Shown here: piece after piece, positions 1-10,182 of the stretch
Layout of the letters: every line of letters begins with the position of its first letter
Position numbering within the stretch: position 1 is the first letter of the stretch
Source of the DNA: JAFGJQ01 sp964495075
GTDB taxonomy: Bacteria > Planctomycetota > Phycisphaerae > UBA1845
Length of the DNA: 64,000 bases
Direction of reading: 5' to 3'
Assembly (NCBI GenBank): GCA_964495075.1
Contig: CAZBUJ010000005.1
Span: 62,001 to 126,000, forward strand
Notes under the pieces: model-generated
What the model was told of the DNA's origin: nothing
Seen by the model: the letters and a program-made list of their open reading frames with translations, nothing else
Databases searched by the model: none
Made by a program: the position numbers and the translations under genes

Positions 1-327
1 CACCGTGTCCGCGAACACAAACAGCTTGTGCAGGGAAGTGACCTTGAACAGTTTCTCGAGATTGGGGGTGATGCCACTCAGGGCGATGGCCCCACCCTTC
101 TCCTCCATCTTCTTGCGGATCGACAGCATCGCGGTCAGCGCGGCGGACGACATATAGGTCACTTTGCTCAGATCCACGACCAGCATCCCGTGCCCCTGGG
201 CGTCCATCAGGTCGCCGAAATCCTTGGCCAACCGCTCGATCGCCACGGGTCCGACGAGGAAGCTGTCGTCCAGCGTCACCACGGTGGCCTGACCCACCGT
301 CTCCGCCGCCAATCGGTTCTCAGCCAT
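1..327 (-). CDS. STAS-domain protein (anti-sigma factor antagonist-like), 3' end cut off
   Basis: The visible 109 residues form a STAS domain: beta strands around TVVTLDDSFLV and GMLVVDLSKVTYM, followed by the signature MSSAALTAMLSI, where the second Ser is at the position phosphorylated in SpoIIAA/RsbV-type antagonists. STAS proteins of this kind bind or release anti-sigma kinases in partner-switching, or act as sensory modules. The start is ATG at 327, preceded by a GGAG about 10 nt upstream. The C terminus lies outside the window, so a longer fusion cannot be excluded. No partner kinase or phosphatase gene is visible on this side. Confidence 0.8.
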   Translation of the reverse strand, partial: MAENRLAAETVGQATVVTLDDSFLVGPVAIERLAKDFGDLMDAQGHGMLVVDLSKVTYMSSAALTAMLSIRKKMEEKGGAIALSGITPNLEKLFKVTSLHKLFVFADTV

Positions 328-549
328 GCTGCATCGCTCCGTTTGTGAGACTCGGCCACGGTGCGGACTCACCCGTCCGCCCGCCGGGCGTGCTCCGTTC
401 GCCGGCGGTTCCCACGGCGAGACCGACGGCATGGTACCCGAAGGGTAGCGTCAAGTGAATGGCCGCTCACCCACGATTCTCCCCGCCCTTCCCGTTTGCG
501 CACGCCGTCGGCGCGCTGGGGCCGCCGCGACATCCGCCGCTCCGTGCAT

Positions 550-1947
550 TCATCCACCCCGGTGGCCACGCCGCCGCCGGTCCCTTCCCTCGGTGATCAC
601 CGGGTAACCGAATTCGATCGACCCGGCATACGAGATGACCGCCCGCGCGCACGGCAGACGCTCGAAGTCCCACGTCCGGGCGGCTTCGGTGAGCGTGACG
701 CGCAGGTCGCGAGACACCAGGCCGTTGAACACCGTCCGTCCGTCCCGCTCCACCACCACCGGACGGTCGAGATCCACCAGCTCGTCACTGAGCAACAGCA
801 CCAGCTCGGCGGTGCGACGCGTCTGCAACGTGATGGTCTGCGCGTGGCAGGTCGCCTCGATCACGCCGAGCCGTCCGGTCAGGTAGCGGCGCTTGGCCTG
901 CGGCCACGTTTCGTGCGGCTTCATCTCGATGCGCAATTCCCCGGACGGCAGCGGCCGGCCACGCGACTGGGCGGCCGCGACCCAGTACGCCTGACTCTGG
1001 TCGGCCAGACGAAACGCCTGCCGGACCGAGCGGGGGTAGTGTGGGCGGCGCCGCTCCAGCATGGCGACCCAGGCATCGACCGGCGGCGCGACGCCCGCGT
1101 GTCCGACGCCGGGCAGCTCGAACGCCTGGAACCGTTCGAAGTCGAGATCGTCGATCAGGCTGGCCATCCGCCGGCTCATGCGGGCGATCCCGCCCTGCCG
1201 GTCGGGGTCGCCGTGGGCGTCGAGCGTGTCGTTCTCCCCCCAGCAGAAGAGGATGGCGGTGTGGCGACAGTTGGGCAGCACCTGGTCCCACAACGCGGTG
1301 CCGCCGACGATTTGGAGGAAGTTGGCCAGCGGCACCGCACCCGCGAAGCAGTCGGCGTGCATGACGGTTCCCATCCAGGTGTTGCTGCCCCCCATGGAGT
1401 AGCCCATCAGGTAGACCCGGTCGCTGTCCACGCGGAACCGCCGCCGGACGGCGTTGACCAGTGCCCTCGGCCGTCCCACGATACTCGACGGCATCGAGAA
1501 CGCGATGCCGGTGAACCGGTCGGGCGCGACGACGATGAAGTCCGCCGCCCGGTCGCCGAGCAGGTTGAGCGTGTATTGGAAGATGGATCGGGCATGACCG
1601 CTCGCTCCGTGCAGCGTGATAAGCACGGGCCAGCGCCGATCCGGCGTGTAGCCGGCGGGCACGTGAATCCACGCCGGCATGTCCACGCCGGGGTCTCGAC
1701 CGAGGTGCAGGGTGATTTCGCGATCGCCGGTCGGCTGCGGCTCCCACAGCGGGACCCGGCGGATCACGTCGGTCAGCCGTTCGACGGTCAGCCCCGCCGT
1801 GGCGAGGATTTCCCGCTCCCATTTCTGGCGCTCCGGCTCGGAGGGAGACAGGAAGAACGATCGTACCGCGAGGTCCAGCCCGTCGGCGTCGCCGGCCTCC
1901 GCCATCGCGGGCAGCAGCATCAACACCAGCCACGAAACACGCTTCAT
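550..1947 (-). CDS. Exported alpha/beta-hydrolase (esterase/PHB depolymerase-like)
   Basis: A 465-aa protein with an N-terminal signal peptide (Lys/Arg, hydrophobic core, cleavage after AMAEA). The alpha/beta-hydrolase fold is marked by an oxyanion-type WPVLITLHGASGHA near residue 110 and the nucleophile elbow GYSMGGSNTW with Ser as the likely nucleophile. GENDTLDAHG and GVGHAG probably carry the acid and the His of the triad. The family includes feruloyl and acetyl-xylan esterases and polyhydroxyalkanoate depolymerases, so removal of ester groups from polysaccharide is plausible but the substrate is unknown. A C-terminal region of about 100 residues rich in beta strands follows the catalytic domain. 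A GGGGGA sits just upstream of the ATG. It is monocistronic as far as can be seen. Confidence 0.75.
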   Translation of the reverse strand: MKRVSWLVLMLLPAMAEAGDADGLDLAVRSFFLSPSEPERQKWEREILATAGLTVERLTDVIRRVPLWEPQPTGDREITLHLGRDPGVDMPAWIHVPAGYTPDRRWPVLITLHGASGHARSIFQYTLNLLGDRAADFIVVAPDRFTGIAFSMPSSIVGRPRALVNAVRRRFRVDSDRVYLMGYSMGGSNTWMGTVMHADCFAGAVPLANFLQIVGGTALWDQVLPNCRHTAILFCWGENDTLDAHGDPDRQGGIARMSRRMASLIDDLDFERFQAFELPGVGHAGVAPPVDAWVAMLERRRPHYPRSVRQAFRLADQSQAYWVAAAQSRGRPLPSGELRIEMKPHETWPQAKRRYLTGRLGVIEATCHAQTITLQTRRTAELVLLLSDELVDLDRPVVVERDGRTVFNGLVSRDLRVTLTEAARTWDFERLPCARAVISYAGSIEFGYPVITEGRDRRRRGHRGG

Positions 1948-2126
1948 GACGATCCCCCGTGGACGCCACCGGCCGACGCCGCGCCCACGGTGGACGCGGC
2001 CGATCCGCCCGCTGTCGTTCCATGATAGTCGCGGTGTCGGCCGCGTCGACGGCCGGTGACCCGGTGGCCGGCGTTTCGAAGGCCCAAGCGGGGTCGTGCG
2101 GCGTGCGACCGCGATGGGTGGGTGCC

Positions 2127-3695
2127 TCAGTCGATGACGTTGGCGGGCTCGGGGACGGTGTCGTCGACCTTCTGCTGGGACGACTGCTCGCCGTCGTAGG
2201 AGAACAGGACGGGTTCCCCGTCGATCCGGGCGTGAATATGGACGGGGCGCCCCCAGATCCGGTGGATGTTCTTGAGCGTCTCGATTGCGTACTTGATGTC
2301 CAGGTCGACGCCGACGAACCGTTGGCCGAGATAGAGTTCACCACGGTTGCGGTAGTTGCCGTCCAGCACGTAGATGTAAGGCTGGGCGTGGTTGGTCAGC
2401 ATGAACAGCATCTGGCGTTTGATCTTCTCGAAGTCACGGTCCACCACCACCATCCGGCCGGTGGACGGATCGTACCGGTAGTGATAGAGCTGCTGCTCGT
2501 CGACGAACTCGGGGGTCAGGAACTCGTCGAGGAAGGTCACGTCGTTGTAGATCCGGCGGACGTCGAAGATTTTCTCCCGGCCGGACGAGCCGCGGCCCAC
2601 CACCCGGCCCTTGGGCTTCTTGTCCTTGCCCCAATCCCGGCGGGCCTGCATGTCCTCGCACCGCTCGTACTCGACGCCGTGCCGGCCGGTGTTCCAGCGG
2701 TGCTCGATGTCGCGGAACAGTTCGATGCCCAGCTTGTAGGGGTTGAGGCGGCCGGGCGCGGTGGCCAGCGTGCCGGAATGATGCTCGGCGTAGGTGACCA
2801 GTTCGTCCGCCCGCAGGCCGTAGTTGGTCATGATGGTGGAGTGCCAGTAGCTTGCCCACCCTTCGTTCATGATCTTGGTCATGCCCTGGGGGGCGAAGTA
2901 GTAGGCCTCCTCGCGGATGATGGCGAGCACGTCGGCCTGCCAGTCTTCCAGCGGGGCGTGGGCGAGCAGGAAGAACATGATGTCGCGGACGGGGTTGGCT
3001 GGAAGCCGTCCCTTCTCGCGGGCGAGTTGTGCGGCGGCTTCCCGCTCCTCTTCGGCGAGGGCGTCGGGGGGGTTGATGTAGCGGTCCATGTAGCTTTTGG
3101 CGGGGAACCGCGTGGCCGTCCGGGCGGCCGATATCGGCGATCGTCCGCTTTGCGAGCCCGGCTTCTTGCGGGGCGCGGCGCGGCGGATGAACACCGAGTG
3201 CGGATCGATCAGGTTCTCCAGCGACAGGCAGGTGTCGATGAACCGTTCGACCTCCTCGAGCCCGTGCCGCTCCACGTACCGGCGGACGCGGGTGGCGTGG
3301 TTCGCCATCTCGTCGATCATGCGCCGATTGGTCTCGGAGAACCAGACGTTGTTCTTGAAGAAGTCGCAGTGGGCGTAGACGTGGGCGATGACCGTTTTCT
3401 TGTCGACGAACGCACTGTCCTTGACGAGGTAGGCGTAGCACGGGTCGTTGTTGATGACCATCTCGTAGATCTTGCCCAGCCCGTAGGTGTGTTGCTTGCG
3501 GAGGCGCTCGTACTCCATGCCGAATCGCCAGTGCGGGTACCGCTGGGGGAACCCGCCATACGCGGCGATCTGGTTGATCTGGTCGGTGTCGAGCATCTCG
3601 AACACGGTGGGGAAGAAATCGAGTCCCTCCCGCCGGGCGTGTTCCGCCAGGATCTCCGCTTCCCTCGCTAGTTCCAGGGGCAACTGCGTGCTCAT
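2127..3695 (-). CDS. SpoVR family protein (YcgB-like)
   Basis: The 522-aa product matches the SpoVR family over its whole length, with the diagnostic N-terminal FFPTVFEMLDTDQINQIAAY and the WRFGMEYERLRKQHTYGL region, and a conserved central NEGWASYWH. SpoVR was named for a role in spore cortex formation in Bacillus, but most family members are in non-sporulating bacteria and have no settled biochemical function. It is the last gene of a three-gene minus-strand set with DUF444 and PrkA, the same grouping as E. coli yeaG-yeaH-ycgB, which responds to starvation and stress. The gap to the upstream DUF444 stop is 73 nt, so co-transcription is likely. Confidence 0.92.
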   Translation of the reverse strand: MSTQLPLELAREAEILAEHARREGLDFFPTVFEMLDTDQINQIAAYGGFPQRYPHWRFGMEYERLRKQHTYGLGKIYEMVINNDPCYAYLVKDSAFVDKKTVIAHVYAHCDFFKNNVWFSETNRRMIDEMANHATRVRRYVERHGLEEVERFIDTCLSLENLIDPHSVFIRRAAPRKKPGSQSGRSPISAARTATRFPAKSYMDRYINPPDALAEEEREAAAQLAREKGRLPANPVRDIMFFLLAHAPLEDWQADVLAIIREEAYYFAPQGMTKIMNEGWASYWHSTIMTNYGLRADELVTYAEHHSGTLATAPGRLNPYKLGIELFRDIEHRWNTGRHGVEYERCEDMQARRDWGKDKKPKGRVVGRGSSGREKIFDVRRIYNDVTFLDEFLTPEFVDEQQLYHYRYDPSTGRMVVVDRDFEKIKRQMLFMLTNHAQPYIYVLDGNYRNRGELYLGQRFVGVDLDIKYAIETLKNIHRIWGRPVHIHARIDGEPVLFSYDGEQSSQQKVDDTVPEPANVID

Positions 3696-3768
3696 GCCTC
3701 GATCGCTTCGCCGATTAACCTGTGACCTGCCCGCCGACCCGCGTGGGGCGACGTCGTTCGTCGTACGC

Positions 3769-4863
3769 TCACTGCCCTTTCGAGAAGAAGGCCTTGATAC
3801 TGTCGTAGATGTCGTCCTTCGTATTGACCCGCGACGTGACCATGTTCTCGGCCTCTTTCAGGTGCTCGTGCAGGACGTTGATGAAATGCCCGCTCCCGTA
3901 GGCGCTGGCCACCTGGCAGTAGCCGAACATGTTGACTTTGGGAAGCAGTTGATCCTGCAACAGGCTGCAGCACTCGCGGCTGTCGGCGTCGCTGCTGTTG
4001 TCGCCGTCGGAGAAATGGAACAGGTAGACGTTCCACTCCGACGCCTCGTAGTGGTTCTCGAGCAGGTCGCGGGCCGCCTTGAACGCGCTGCTGATTCGGG
4101 TGCCGCCGTCCTCGCGGATGCGGAAGAAGGTCTCGCGGTCCACCTCGCCGGCTCGCACGTCGTGCACGATGTACCGGCTCTCGATGCCTTCGTAGTTCCG
4201 TCGCAGCCAGGTGTCGATCCAGAAGGCCTCCAGCCGTACGAGTTCCTTCTGCTCGTCGCCCATCGAGCCGGACACGTCCATCATGTAGACGATGAGGGCG
4301 TTGGACTGCGGCTGCTTGATCGTTTTCCAACTGCGGTAGAGCTTGTCGCGCCGCTCGAAAAGGATGCGCGGGTGGTCCGGGTCGTAGGTGCCGGAGATCA
4401 GTTGGCGCCGCAAGGCCCGCCGGAAGGTGCGGCGGAAGTGCCGCAACGACTCGGGGCCCGCCTGGCGAATCCCGCTGTAGCGGTCCTTTTCCGACGTGAT
4501 CCGTTTCTTGCCCTTGGGCTTGATGCGGGGGAGCTCGAGTTCCTCGCCCAGGATGTCGGCCAGCTCGTCGAGCGAGACCTCCACCTCCAGGATGTGTTGC
4601 CCTTCCTCCGTGCCGCCCGGGCCGATGCCTTCGCCGTCGCCGTCGGCCTTGTCGCCCGGTTTGGCGTCCCCGCTGCCCACGCCGGAATCGCTGTTGTCGC
4701 CGTAGCGGAAGTGGGGCGTGTCGATCCCCCGCACGGGGATGCTGATCGCGTGCTTGCCCTCCCGCCCCAGCAACTCGCCGCGGGTGAGGAACTTCCGCAG
4801 GTCCTCGCGGATCTTGCCGCGGACGATCTGGCGGAATCGCTGATGATCCTTGTGGATCTTCAC
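3769..4863 (-). CDS. DUF444 family protein (YeaH-like)
   Basis: A 364-aa protein of the DUF444/YeaH family. The C-terminal half is a von Willebrand factor A-like domain with a MIDAS motif, YMMDVSGSMGDEQKE, followed by a C-terminal DGGTRISSAFKAA segment that provides another metal-site residue. The N-terminal third is charged and includes a Gly/Asp-rich stretch. The start is GTG at 4863 with AGGA upstream; no better ATG lies nearby. It lies between prkA and spoVR, and in other bacteria YeaH is thought to act together with the YeaG kinase. The biochemical role is unknown. Confidence 0.92.
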   Translation of the reverse strand: MKIHKDHQRFRQIVRGKIREDLRKFLTRGELLGREGKHAISIPVRGIDTPHFRYGDNSDSGVGSGDAKPGDKADGDGEGIGPGGTEEGQHILEVEVSLDELADILGEELELPRIKPKGKKRITSEKDRYSGIRQAGPESLRHFRRTFRRALRRQLISGTYDPDHPRILFERRDKLYRSWKTIKQPQSNALIVYMMDVSGSMGDEQKELVRLEAFWIDTWLRRNYEGIESRYIVHDVRAGEVDRETFFRIREDGGTRISSAFKAARDLLENHYEASEWNVYLFHFSDGDNSSDADSRECCSLLQDQLLPKVNMFGYCQVASAYGSGHFINVLHEHLKEAENMVTSRVNTKDDIYDSIKAFFSKGQ

Positions 4864-4990
4864 GGTGGTCCTTTCAGCCTCTCACGCGTGCCGCTTCTCT
4901 GGGGCCCGGCACGAAAGCCGGGCCGATCGCGCCCGCCGCGGGCCCGAGCCGCCCGGCCTGCTGGCGTGGCGAGGCACGCCCCGCCCCGCC

Positions 4991-7051
<2,061 letters not shown>

Positions 7052-7582
7052 GAGATTCGCCTCCCTGGCACTTCAGGACGGCCCGTCCCACCGCGGCCGC
7101 CCTGCATGGTTCGATTGACACCCGTCAAAACCGGTGCGGAGCGCATGCGTGCCGTCGCCTCCGCCGGCCGTCGGGCTTCAGTTCCGCAAACACATGGTAT
7201 GTTATCGGTTAAGGCACGCTTAGGCCCAAATCCGACAACCGCCAAATCGTAGCGCGGCGCCGCCGCCAAGTCAAACCGGTTCGGCGCATAACATCTATGC
7301 TGACAATAGGTTACAAGATGCGCCCTGGCCGTGGCGGGATCATACCCGCCCCGGCGCGGAAACGCGGCTGATGCTGAATGGACCCGGGCTCCGCATGAAC
7401 GTCCTCTCGTCTTATTATACGCACGGGGCGATGGACACGTCCGCCAGGCGGGGCGACCCACGCCGGCGGTCGGCGCGCACGGGGCGCCGCCCGCCCCGCA
7501 CCGCCCGCGAAAGATGTCAACGGCGGATGTCATCAAGGAGCCGTCTGCCCCGCTTGTGCGTCCCGGCGTTCTTCGCAATTCG
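7052..7582. other. Intergenic region upstream of prkA and downstream of pfk
   Basis: No convincing gene lies in these 531 bases; the ORFs here are Arg/Pro-rich and resemble noise in GC-rich DNA. The stretch 7195-7320 is noticeably richer in A/T than its surroundings, and a TATAAT reading on the minus strand lies at 7414-7419, without a good -35. Either could belong to the prkA promoter. No clear terminator for the phosphofructokinase gene was found. Confidence 0.4.
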
Positions 7583-8695
7583 CTAGCTCCCCTCCCCGTC
7601 CCCGAAGGCCACGCCCAGCGACCGGCACGCCCGGATCAACGGGTCATCCAGGGTGACCAGACGCTGCTTGTTCGCCACGTCCTTGATCGGGACATGCGTG
7701 AATTCGCCGCGCTGCATAACCACCATCTGGTTGAATTTTCGTTCGCGAACCAGGCCTATCGCTTCGTGCCCGAATCGCGTGCCGAGGATGCGATCGTAGG
7801 CGACCGGGGTGCCGCCGCGCTGCACGTGGCCGAGGATCGTCGCCCGGCATTCCAGTTGCGTCCGTTCGCTGATCTGGTCACTGAGGATCGTGCTGATCCC
7901 GCCGAGACGAATGGGATCCGGCGAGTCCGCCACGATCTTCTGGATGACCATCTCGCCGCCGATCGGCTTGGCCCCTTCCGCCACCGCGATGATCGTGAAC
8001 GCCTTGCCATGCTGGCTGCGGCGCACGCAGTACTCGCAAACCTTATCGATGTCGTAAGGGATTTCGGGGATCAGGATCACGTCCGCACCGCTGGCGGCGC
8101 CGGCGTAGAGGGTCAGCCACCCGGCGTAACGCCCCATCATCTCCACCAGCATGACCCGGTGATGACTCGACGCCGTGGTGTGAATGCGGTCCAGCGCCTC
8201 GGTGGCCGTCGCCACCGCCGTGTGGAACCCGAACGTCACGTCCGTGTGCATCAGGTCGTTGTCGATCGTCTTGGGCACGCCGATGCAGGGCACCCCGCGC
8301 TCGACCAGGTGTCCCGCCCCGCTCATCGTGCCGTCACCGCCGATGCAGATGATCGCGTCCAGGCCGCGTTCCAGCACGTGCTCGAGCACGCGGTTCGTCA
8401 CGTCCTCGTAGACCGGCTTGCCGTCCGCGTCGCTGGCCACCGCGAAATGCCGCGGATCGGCCTTGTTGCTCGTGCCGAGGATGGTGCCGCCCTGGGTCAG
8501 GATGTTCGACGCGTCGGCCATGGTCAGCCGCCGCATGCGGTTGCGGATCAACCCCAGATACCCGTCCTCGATTCCCAGGACCTCCCAGCCGCAATCGTGG
8601 ATGGCAGCCTTGGTGACGGCACGGATCACGGCGTTCAGCCCGGGGCAATCGCCGCCACCGGTGAGAACGCCGATGCGCTGAATGGAGTTGGACAT
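7583..8695 (-). CDS. 6-phosphofructokinase (phosphofructokinase A family)
   Basis: A 370-aa PfkA-family enzyme that phosphorylates fructose 6-phosphate at the commitment step of glycolysis. Motifs are in order: GGGDCPGLNAVIRA (phosphoryl-donor loop), CIGGDGTMSGAGHL, PKTIDNDL (catalytic Asp), and MVEMMGRYAGW (sugar phosphate binding). The donor-specificity residues are Gly in GGDGT and Lys in PKTIDND. ATP-type bacterial enzymes usually have Gly/Gly and typical PPi-dependent enzymes Asp/Lys, so this Gly/Lys pair is an intermediate class found in both ATP- and PPi-users, and the donor cannot be assigned from sequence alone. Start ATG at 8695 with AGAGG 7 nt upstream. A repeat element begins just beyond its ribosome-binding site. 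Confidence 0.93.
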   Translation of the reverse strand: MSNSIQRIGVLTGGGDCPGLNAVIRAVTKAAIHDCGWEVLGIEDGYLGLIRNRMRRLTMADASNILTQGGTILGTSNKADPRHFAVASDADGKPVYEDVTNRVLEHVLERGLDAIICIGGDGTMSGAGHLVERGVPCIGVPKTIDNDLMHTDVTFGFHTAVATATEALDRIHTTASSHHRVMLVEMMGRYAGWLTLYAGAASGADVILIPEIPYDIDKVCEYCVRRSQHGKAFTIIAVAEGAKPIGGEMVIQKIVADSPDPIRLGGISTILSDQISERTQLECRATILGHVQRGGTPVAYDRILGTRFGHEAIGLVRERKFNQMVVMQRGEFTHVPIKDVANKQRLVTLDDPLIRACRSLGVAFGDGEGS

Positions 8696-8710
8696 GGCAA
8701 ACCTCTTGTG

Positions 8711-8922
8711 CGAATTACTGATTACTGACTGCCAATTACCAGTGAGGCACCGTTGAGTCAGGTCAGTCGGCGTGGCGTTGGGGTGAGCCGGGCGCCGCTG
8801 GGTCCACCGTCAACCGTCGCCAACCGGGCCGGACCGCGACCCTCGTTCCGTCATGCCAGTCGTCGTCCGGAGGCGATGCCCCATTTGTAATGGGTATTGG
8901 GTGGTTTGTCATTCAATTGCCA
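8711..8922. repeat. Heptad-armed intergenic repeat, copy A
   Basis: This copy fills the gap between the radical SAM gene and the phosphofructokinase gene. The left arm (8713-8748) carries AATTACTG-ATTACTG-type repeats ending in GTGAGGC. The right arm (8871-8920) begins AGGCGATGCC and contains the degenerate complement. The core shares GTCAGTCGGCGTGGCG and a CCGTCATnCCA segment followed by GAGGCGATGCC with copy D at 22190-22391, which supports common descent. It starts a few bases beyond the phosphofructokinase ribosome-binding site and ends next to the stop codon of the radical SAM gene. Confidence 0.65.
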
Positions 8923-8923
8923 T

Positions 8924-10117
8924 TCAGATTCCCCCCGCCACACATGTCCGGCACGGCTCGAGAGCCCCGTACTCGGCTGCTTGCACGCGGCGGCGAATGT
9001 TCTCCATTTCGGTGGAGTTCCAGGCGTCTCGTATCGAACGGTCCCGGATATTGCCCAGGTTCAGGGCGCCGTTCACGTCGCTGCAGCAGAAGGCGAGCCT
9101 GCCGTCGTGGTGGACCAGGAGGCGCTGGCCTTGACCGCAATACGCCGGCGACGGCCGGTCCGGTGGCGCCTCGATCGCATGAATCGTGCCGTCGGACGCC
9201 AGGTACGCGTTGCCCGGCACCTTGGAGATGCCGGTCGCGTAGACGCCCGTCACTCGCGGGGCCCACACCTTCGCGAACCGCTTGACCTCGTCGGCCTCGG
9301 GGTCGTCGCACAGTTTGGTGATGTTCACGGTCAGGTCGGACAGGTCCAGCTCCTCTCCCAGATCAACGAGGTCACAGATGTTGCGCTCCACCGTGCGGTA
9401 GGAGGCGCCGGGTCGAATCCGCTCCAGGTCGCCCTCCAGGCCGTCCAGCGAGATGGAAAACGTCCGCAGCCCGGCATCGAGCAGAGACCGGGCGCGTTCT
9501 CGTGTCAAGAGCATGCCGTTGGTCTGGATTCCCACCGTGCCGGGAGCCGGGTTGCGGTCGCGGACCGATGTCGCGTAGGCCACCATCTGCTCCAGACCCC
9601 GGTGCAGCAGCGGTTCCCCCAGGAAATAGAGCCGCAGGACGGACCCCGGTTCGCGGGACCACTCGTCGGCCACCCGGCGAAACGTCTCGAGCGACATGTC
9701 GCCCGTCGGGCGGGTCATCTGGTTACGCGTGCACATGATGCACCGCAGGTTGCAGCGGTTGGTGACCTCGACTTGGACCTGGGGTGGGAAGTCGGGCGGC
9801 CGGAGCCGAAGCCCGTGCTCCTCGAACAGACGCAGGACCTTGATGCGGGCGGCGATGTCGAACGGCTGCCGGTTCGCGGCTGGTCGGTGGGCCTGCTCAT
9901 ACCAGAGCTCGTACGCCTGCCCCAACTGCCCCAGGCCGGCGAGCACCTCGCCCAGCCCGAACAGGCTCATGGAACGCAGCCTCGGGTCGGGCGCCTCCCG
10001 GGCGACGGTCCCCAGCAGGGCGGCCCCTTCCTGCATCCGCCCCGCCGATAACAGGGCACGAGCCCGTTCGTACTCTTCCATATGACGGTTCGCGCTGGCC
10101 GCGAAGGACGAGGTCAT
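8924..10117 (-). CDS. TPR-containing radical SAM/SPASM protein
   Basis: A protein of about 397 aa with three parts. An N-terminal helical repeat region resembles TPRs (ERARALLSAGRMQEGAALL, then a LFGLGEVLAGLGQLGQAYEL helix pair). A radical SAM core has the cluster motif CNLRCIMC. A C-terminal SPASM-like region has cysteines at CGQGQ, FCCSDVNG and CRTC for auxiliary Fe-S clusters. SPASM proteins modify peptides or proteins or act as anaerobic sulfatase-maturing-type enzymes; the substrate here is unknown. I prefer ATG at 10117; an in-frame GTG lies at 10153, and neither has a strong ribosome-binding site. It follows mqnE by 39 nt and may be co-transcribed with it. Confidence 0.8.
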   Translation of the reverse strand: MTSSFAASANRHMEEYERARALLSAGRMQEGAALLGTVAREAPDPRLRSMSLFGLGEVLAGLGQLGQAYELWYEQAHRPAANRQPFDIAARIKVLRLFEEHGLRLRPPDFPPQVQVEVTNRCNLRCIMCTRNQMTRPTGDMSLETFRRVADEWSREPGSVLRLYFLGEPLLHRGLEQMVAYATSVRDRNPAPGTVGIQTNGMLLTRERARSLLDAGLRTFSISLDGLEGDLERIRPGASYRTVERNICDLVDLGEELDLSDLTVNITKLCDDPEADEVKRFAKVWAPRVTGVYATGISKVPGNAYLASDGTIHAIEAPPDRPSPAYCGQGQRLLVHHDGRLAFCCSDVNGALNLGNIRDRSIRDAWNSTEMENIRRRVQAAEYGALEPCRTCVAGGI

Positions 10118-10152
10118 AGCACGATCATCGGTAGAGGAGGAGGGGAAGATCA

Positions 10153-10182
10153 CGAATTACGGATTACCAGCTACGGATGAGG
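10153..10182. repeat. Heptad repeat arm, copy B, overlapping the 3' end of mqnE
   Basis: The stretch reads as successive heptads AATTACG, GATTACC, AGCTACG, GATGAGG, the same pattern as the left arm of copy C. It supplies the last few codons and the stop of mqnE on the minus strand. No matching right arm is seen within the adjacent gene, so it is a half element or a truncated copy. Confidence 0.55.

Noticed and set aside
361..2025. Long open frame on the plus strand opposite the esterase gene
   Set aside because: It is an antisense shadow of a GC-rich gene with Arg/Pro/His-rich translation and no motif; the minus-strand protein has a signal peptide and a hydrolase fold. The same reasoning removes similar long antisense frames elsewhere.
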